From positions 1 through 35,625 of the forward strand of contig CALURU010000020.1 in NCBI GenBank assembly GCA_944323255.1: 35,625 nt of DNA, in the 5' to 3' direction. Shown here piece by piece: positions 31,449-35,625 of this stretch. The notes under the pieces are model-generated. The model did no database searches, was not told the origin of the DNA, and worked only from the letters and a program-made list of their open reading frames with translations. The DNA is from Candidatus Gastranaerophilales bacterium (lineage in GTDB: Bacteria > Cyanobacteriota > Vampirovibrionia > Gastranaerophilales > Gastranaerophilaceae). Made by a program: the position numbers and the translations under genes. Numbering within the stretch: position 1 is the first letter of the stretch; every line of letters starts with the position of its first letter.

Positions 31449-32053
31449 ATGAAATTTGAAAAATACGCCTCTTATTACACGAATGTTATATTTTAATTGT
31501 TTGGGTGTTTTACGAGTTTTTAGATAATCCAAAATCAGATTTTTAGGATAATTTAATTTATATTTTTTGAATAAGAAATTTAATATGATTTTGTATACAA
31601 AATTATAAGTTTTTAATGCTGAGCTTACTTTTATAAACGGGGACATTTTTTCGCAAAACAGAAATTCTCCTGCAATATCGCCTTTGTTACTCAGGTATGT
31701 TTCAGGAATAAATTTGTTATCTATGAGCAGAGATGATAAGCCGATTTCATAGCTTTTTACAATTTCGTCTTTTGATGTCTGTTTTGTTATTCCGTTTATA
31801 AAGTTCTTAAAAACTTCCGATAAAAATACCTGTTTTTTAAAAACGAGAAAATAGCTCTGTACGTGTAACAGTCTTCCCGAAAGATTATAACTTTTAATTT
31901 GTCAGAAGGATGGCTAAATCTTTTGCAGGAATTGTTTATTAAAATGATTTCAGACACTGCCCCGTCTTTATCCAGAGAATGAATAAGATTTGTTAAAATA
32001 GTTTTGTTTTTTTGCAGTGTCGGTATTATGACAGAAACTTTTTTCTTTTGCAT
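31413..32053 (-). pseudogene. Remnant fusion of GT2 glycosyltransferase N-terminus and RgpF-like C-terminus
   Basis: Minus strand from ATG 32053: MQKKKVSVIIPTLQKNKTIL starts a GT-A fold, and EIILINNSCK follows, where family-2 enzymes usually have (D)DNSS. At about residue 58 (DKLKV, near 31890) the frame loses similarity. From there another frame reads LHVQSYFLVFKKQVFLSEVF, KNFINGITKQTSKDEIVKSY and EIGLSSLLIDNKFIPETYLS down to 31413; this is the H-x-Q-S-Y-F signature of rhamnan-synthesis protein F (RgpF). That frame has a TGA just upstream of the junction, so the parts are out of frame and most of the GT domain is gone. Probably a deletion-plus-frameshift relic of surface-polysaccharide genes. 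Confidence 0.75.
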
Positions 32054-32227
32054 TGTAGAATCCTTTATTTTTTTACAAGGTGTCGTATTCATTACTTTTA
32101 ATAACATGTTATCATAAAAAATATTTTTATTATCGTATTTGATACTTTTGTTAAATTATTATCGAGAAAGAAGTTACCAGCTTTTTATAAATGAGGTAAT
32201 CTAGCAAAAAGTACGAAGGACGATACC

Positions 32228-32566
32228 ATGGTTTTTGATGATAAAGAATTTATAGGGCGTAAAATAAAGGAGTTTCGCAGGAAACGGCACATGACACAGG
32301 GTAAGTTAGCCGAATTAGTCGATTTGAGCGAAAAACATATTAGTAAAATAGAGGCAGGCATACACTTGCCGTCGATTTCTGCATTTTTTAATATTATAAG
32401 AATTTTGGATATCGGACTTGAAGAGTTTGGATTATCAATAAAAAGAGATGAAAATAAAATTAGAAATGAGATTCTGGAATCGATCTATGATTCTACCGAC
32501 AAAGAATTAGAGTTTATTTTACCTTTGATTAAGTGCTTAAAAGAAAACCTCAGAAAGAATGATTAA
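32228..32566 (+). CDS. XRE-family transcriptional regulator
   Basis: A 112-residue regulator with an N-terminal Cro/CI-type HTH (about residues 10-65): IGRKIKEFRRKRHMTQGKLA, ELVDLSEKHISKIEAGIHLP and SISAFFNIIRILDIGLEEF. The remaining 45 residues are a charged helical tail, perhaps for dimerisation. GAAGGA lies 8 nt before the ATG. It sits between the GT2/RgpF remnant and the 371-bp repeats, in a phage-like context; it could be a phage repressor or a host regulator. No target site is evident upstream beyond an AT-rich stretch. Confidence 0.85.
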   Translation: MVFDDKEFIGRKIKEFRRKRHMTQGKLAELVDLSEKHISKIEAGIHLPSISAFFNIIRILDIGLEEFGLSIKRDENKIRNEILESIYDSTDKELEFILPLIKCLKENLRKND

Positions 32567-32582
32567 GCAAGAATAATATTTA

Positions 32583-33690
32583 TTTGTACTTTTCTTTCTC
32601 TTTTGTTGCGATATAAAGAGAAAGAAAACTACGAAAAGAAAGAGAAATCACGCAAATGTTTTCGACGCTCTTACGAGCGATAGTTTGAATGGCTGTAGCA
32701 GGCAGAGCCTGCACTCTTTCGCTCGCTATTGTTATGCTAACGCATAACACGCTCGCAGCGCGAAGGCTTGTTAGTTCTCACAGTGGCTGCGCCCTCCCGA
32801 GCGTTTCTTGGCGAGGGGCAAAGAGCAGGTTTACCTGCGACAACCATTTGATTTTATGCTCGTAAGAGCATTGAAAACAACAAAGTTTCTTCTTTTTTGC
32901 TTCGTTTTTTCTTCTTTTGTTTTTTAAAGAAGAAAAAATGAAGAAGTAATTTGTTTGTAGTTTTCTTTCTCTTTTGTTGCGATATAAAGAGAAAGAAAAC
33001 TACGAAAAGAAAGAGAAATCACGCAAATGTTTTCGACGCTCTTACGAGCGATAGTTTGAATGGCTGTAGCAGGCAGAGCCTGCACTCTTTCGCTCGCTAT
33101 TGTTATGCTAACGCATAACACGCTCGCAGCGCGAAGGCTTGTTAGTTCTCACAGTGGCTGCGCCCTCCCGAGCGTTTCTTGGCGAGGGGCAAAGAGCAGG
33201 TTTACCTGCGACAACCATTTGATTTTATGCTCGTAAGAGCATTGAAAACAACAAAGTTTCTTCTTTTTTGCTTCGTTTTTTCTTCTTTTGTTTTTTAAAG
33301 AAGAAAAAATGAAGAAGTAATTTGTTTGTAGTTTTCTTTCTCTTTTGTTGCGATATAAAGAGAAAGAAAACTACGAAAAGAAAGAGAAATCACGCAAATG
33401 TTTTCAACGCTCATACGAGCGTGGGTTTGAATGGCTGTAGCAGGCGGCGCCTGCACTCTTACGCTCGCTATTGTTATGCTAACGCATAACACGCTCGCAG
33501 CGCGAAGGCTTGTTAGTTCTCACAGTGGCTGCGCCCTCCCGAGCGTTTCTTGGCGAGGGGCAAAGAGCAGGTTTACCTGCGACAACCATTTGATTTTATG
33601 CTCGTAAGAGCATTGAAAACAACAAAGTTTCTTCTTTTTTGCTTCGTTTTTTCTTCTTTCATTTTTAAAGAAGAAAAAATGAAGAAGTGA
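32583..33690. repeat. Three tandem copies of a 371-bp hairpin-rich repeat
   Basis: Units at 32583-32953, 32954-33324 and 33325-33690 (the last 5 nt shorter, slightly diverged). Each contains an 18-bp perfect stem (32957-32974 with 32986-33003), then CGCTC/GAGCG, GCAGGC/GCCTGC, GTTATGC/GCATAAC, GCAGG/CCTGC, ATGCTC/GAGCAT and TTCTTCTTT/AAAGAAGAA. The two ends of the unit resemble each other in inverted orientation (GTTTTCGACGCTCTTACGAG against the complement GTTTTCAATGCTCTTACGAG), so one unit is a large imperfect palindrome. No credible gene; the 65-residue minus-strand frames across it are repeat artefacts. Together with 33691-33922 it fills the 1.36-kb gap before the portal gene. Confidence 0.92.
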
Positions 33691-33725
33691 TAATTATAAA
33701 AAAGCACTCATCCTAACCCGCTTGT

Positions 33726-33862
33726 TTGCCGGCGTTAAACGAGTCTTCGGATTTTGCTTACGCAAAAGTCCTCCGCTCTCTGCCGGCAATCCGCTTCCCT
33801 CAAAAGGGAAGGAATACGCCAAACTTGTAGCTCTCCCGCTCTAAATGAGGGAGGGGGGAGGT
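33726..33862. repeat. Cluster of palindromic REP-like elements
   Basis: TTGCCGGC (33726-33733) pairs with GCCGGCAA (33782-33789), enclosing GGATTTTGC-TTAC-GCAAAAGTCC. CTTCCCT/AGGGAAG (33794-33811) and CTCCC/GGGAG (about 33834-33856) follow. These lie between the 371-bp array and the portal gene. Confidence 0.6.
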
Positions 33863-33922
33863 GACAACAAATAAAGAAATTTAAATTTACATAATTGGAG
33901 AAAATCTCCGGAAAGGAAAACT

Positions 33923-35625
33923 ATGACTTTTGAATACATTATTGAAAAGGATAACTCTACAAAAAAATTGAGTAATGAAGAAGAAGGAAAATTGATTAAA
34001 AAGATTACTTCAGATTTTACTAATCTTAATGCAGAAAGAGCTTCCAATCTTGAAATGGCATCTAATCTTGCAAATGAAATCTTTTTTAAAAACGATTTTA
34101 AATCTATTTCCGATAAAAACCAAAAATGGAAAGCTAAGGTTAAAATGTGCAAAACATTTATGTTTTATCAGACTTTAAAGGCATTTATATGGAGAAATAC
34201 TTATGCGAATGTTAATTCTATGTTCGACGTATCCGGAGAAAACCACGACTCAAACAACGCTTCCAACAAACAAAAAGCAATGCTTGTGGACATACTTGAA
34301 AAAATGGATTACCAGAGAACCTGTGACCAGATTATCGATAACGCTTTGCTTTATGGAGAATTAATCTCTTACACTGCATGGAAAAAGAATTATGAAGAAT
34401 ATCGCCGTCCGATAGACTTTTTCAAAAACCTTTTTGCACTTGATGTGAATAAATTGCCGCTTATAATGGAAGCGATTTCTAAGGGTAAAAATTATTGGAC
34501 TGATACAAGAAAAATCTACGATAACCCGTATATTTATCCGGTAAATCCGGCAGATCTTGTGTTTGATTCCGCTCAGAAAGACAACTGGGATTCTTGTCCT
34601 AAGATTTACAGAACCTATAAAACCCCTTCCGAGATTTTGGCTAATAAGTATTACACATTTACACCGGAGCAGAAGGAAGAGATTTCTAAAATGGTTAATG
34701 ACAGCAATCCGAGATACACCAATCCGAAAGGAGATGTTGTCAAAGGCTCTACTATAGAAGTACTTGAACACTGGGGTGATTTGAAATTATCTGACGGAAC
34801 ACTGCTCAAAAACTGGCATGCTGTTGTTGTCGGAAGAAAATATCTGGCTTCTTTCGGGAAGAATGAAGGTATAATTAACCCGTTTTCTTATGGTGCATTT
34901 GTAACCGATCCTGAAACAAAGAGAGGAATAAGTCCTCTGTATTCAGTTCTTTCGCTGGCTCATTTTCAGGAAGAGCTCTTGAACAGAACCTGCAATTTGC
35001 AGGCGCTTAATGAAAATCCGCCGCTTCTTGCTCCGGAAGGATTCTTTGACGAGGATGAAATTAATCTTTATCCGGGTAAAATCATAGAATACGGTGATAA
35101 CCTCTCGCCAACTGCCGCCTTCCAGCAGTTGACGTTCAATTCAGGAGTATTCATGCAGGATATATCCTTCCTTAATGACCTGATGGCAGAGGTTTCAGGA
35201 ATTTTCCCTAATATGATAGGGGCTGTGGAAACTTCTGCTTCCAAAACCGCAACAGAGATTAATACAAAGACTCAGGGTCAGATGATAAGGCTTGCAATGC
35301 TTGTTGATACAATAAATCAGGATTTAATTATTCCGAATGTTGAAAAAGTTGCAAAGCTATGTGCGGATTTTAAATCCGGAGTGGAGACTGTTTTTGTAAA
35401 CCACGAAAACCAGCAGGAGGTTATAGAAGTCGATGATGCCGTACGTCAAGGGGATTACAAATATATGTATTCGGATTCCTCTATGACGACCCAGAAATCC
35501 CAGCAGGCAGATATCGTAATCCAGGCGGTAGAGCGTTTTGCATCACTTATTCCGTTGAACCTACAGGAAATATTTGTCTGGTATTTTGAGCAAAAAGGTG
35601 TCGACAACCCTGAAAGATTCCTCAA
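33923..35625 (+). CDS. Phage portal (head-tail connector) protein, truncated by the window end
   Basis: An open frame from ATG 33923 (MTFEYIIEKDNSTKK), with AAAGGA 7 nt upstream, that has no stop before 35625 (567 codons seen). It fits a podovirus/P22-type portal: an N-terminal helical part with DIYLEKMD-like packing (ILEKMDYQRTCDQIIDNALL), a central clip/stem region (YPVNPADLVFDSAQKDN), VSGIFPNMIGAVETSASKTA (about 429-448) at the position where portals have ISGVP-x-x-x-x-G, followed by TEINTKTQGQMIRLAML and VNHENQQEVIEVDDAV. Portal proteins form the dodecameric DNA-entry ring at the capsid vertex. No large terminase precedes it, which is odd. Confidence 0.75.
   Translation, partial: MTFEYIIEKDNSTKKLSNEEEGKLIKKITSDFTNLNAERASNLEMASNLANEIFFKNDFKSISDKNQKWKAKVKMCKTFMFYQTLKAFIWRNTYANVNSMFDVSGENHDSNNASNKQKAMLVDILEKMDYQRTCDQIIDNALLYGELISYTAWKKNYEEYRRPIDFFKNLFALDVNKLPLIMEAISKGKNYWTDTRKIYDNPYIYPVNPADLVFDSAQKDNWDSCPKIYRTYKTPSEILANKYYTFTPEQKEEISKMVNDSNPRYTNPKGDVVKGSTIEVLEHWGDLKLSDGTLLKNWHAVVVGRKYLASFGKNEGIINPFSYGAFVTDPETKRGISPLYSVLSLAHFQEELLNRTCNLQALNENPPLLAPEGFFDEDEINLYPGKIIEYGDNLSPTAAFQQLTFNSGVFMQDISFLNDLMAEVSGIFPNMIGAVETSASKTATEINTKTQGQMIRLAMLVDTINQDLIIPNVEKVAKLCADFKSGVETVFVNHENQQEVIEVDDAVRQGDYKYMYSDSSMTTQKSQQADIVIQAVERFASLIPLNLQEIFVWYFEQKGVDNPERFL

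Noticed and set aside
32924..33492. Two near-identical 65-residue minus-strand frames 371 bp apart
   Set aside because: They arise from the tandem repeat, lack ribosome sites, and their sequence is hairpin-derived low-complexity; not genes.
32583..33690. CRISPR array
   Set aside because: Units are 371 bp, adjoining, with no unique spacers and no cas genes in the window.

Overview
The window reads as a low-GC bacterial chromosome from the Melainabacteria (Vampirovibrionia; most likely a gut Gastranaerophilales), the non-photosynthetic sister group of Cyanobacteria. Three things point that way. The YidC insertase carries a long beta-rich insert between its second and third membrane segments, as I recall for cyanobacterial YidC. 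Several unrelated accessory proteins share a short N-terminal tag (MKINA and looser variants) that I associate with this group. Flagellar fliL-fliM-fliN genes sit in an otherwise cyanobacterial-like housekeeping background. The assignment is inference; no rRNA or tRNA gene was found.

Left part (1-12,900): glmS, then intergenic minisatellites and palindromes, a GNAT-like/small membrane protein pair, and a 905-residue glycogen/starch-synthase-like protein with a C-terminal membrane segment. Next come a metallo-beta-lactamase-fold hydrolase with a TIGR04076-type protein, and a compact divergent regulatory locus whose two promoters share one -35 element. serS follows with a textbook terminator, then a membrane-anchored AAA+ ATPase gene broken by one in-frame amber codon, and three small or hypothetical genes.

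Middle (12,900-25,950): the rpsB-tsf operon with a structured leader and an unusual inverted octamer array between the genes, then pflA, plsY, a P-loop NTPase/TPR protein overlapping rsmG, queA, yidC, the flagellar genes fliN, fliM and fliL, and an orphan PAS/GAF histidine kinase. At least three genes (at 7925, 16590 and 24284) have a sigma-70-like promoter whose -10 box ends exactly 6 nt before the ATG and have no Shine-Dalgarno sequence, so they look leaderless.

Right part (25,950-35,625): a HEAT-repeat protein, then a two-gene unit whose first product carries every core motif of a RelA/SpoT nucleotidyltransferase domain split by a large insertion. This is my best candidate for an undescribed system. 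A zinc alcohol dehydrogenase follows, and from about 30,100 a prophage-like segment: zinc-ribbon protein, small protein, GNAT protein, a glycosyltransferase/RgpF pseudogene, an XRE regulator, three tandem 371-bp hairpin-rich repeats, and a phage portal protein running off the window edge.

Housekeeping calls are secure. Hypothetical proteins, regulatory sites and the prophage assignment are less so. Searches and structure predictions were not possible here, and positions were counted by hand.
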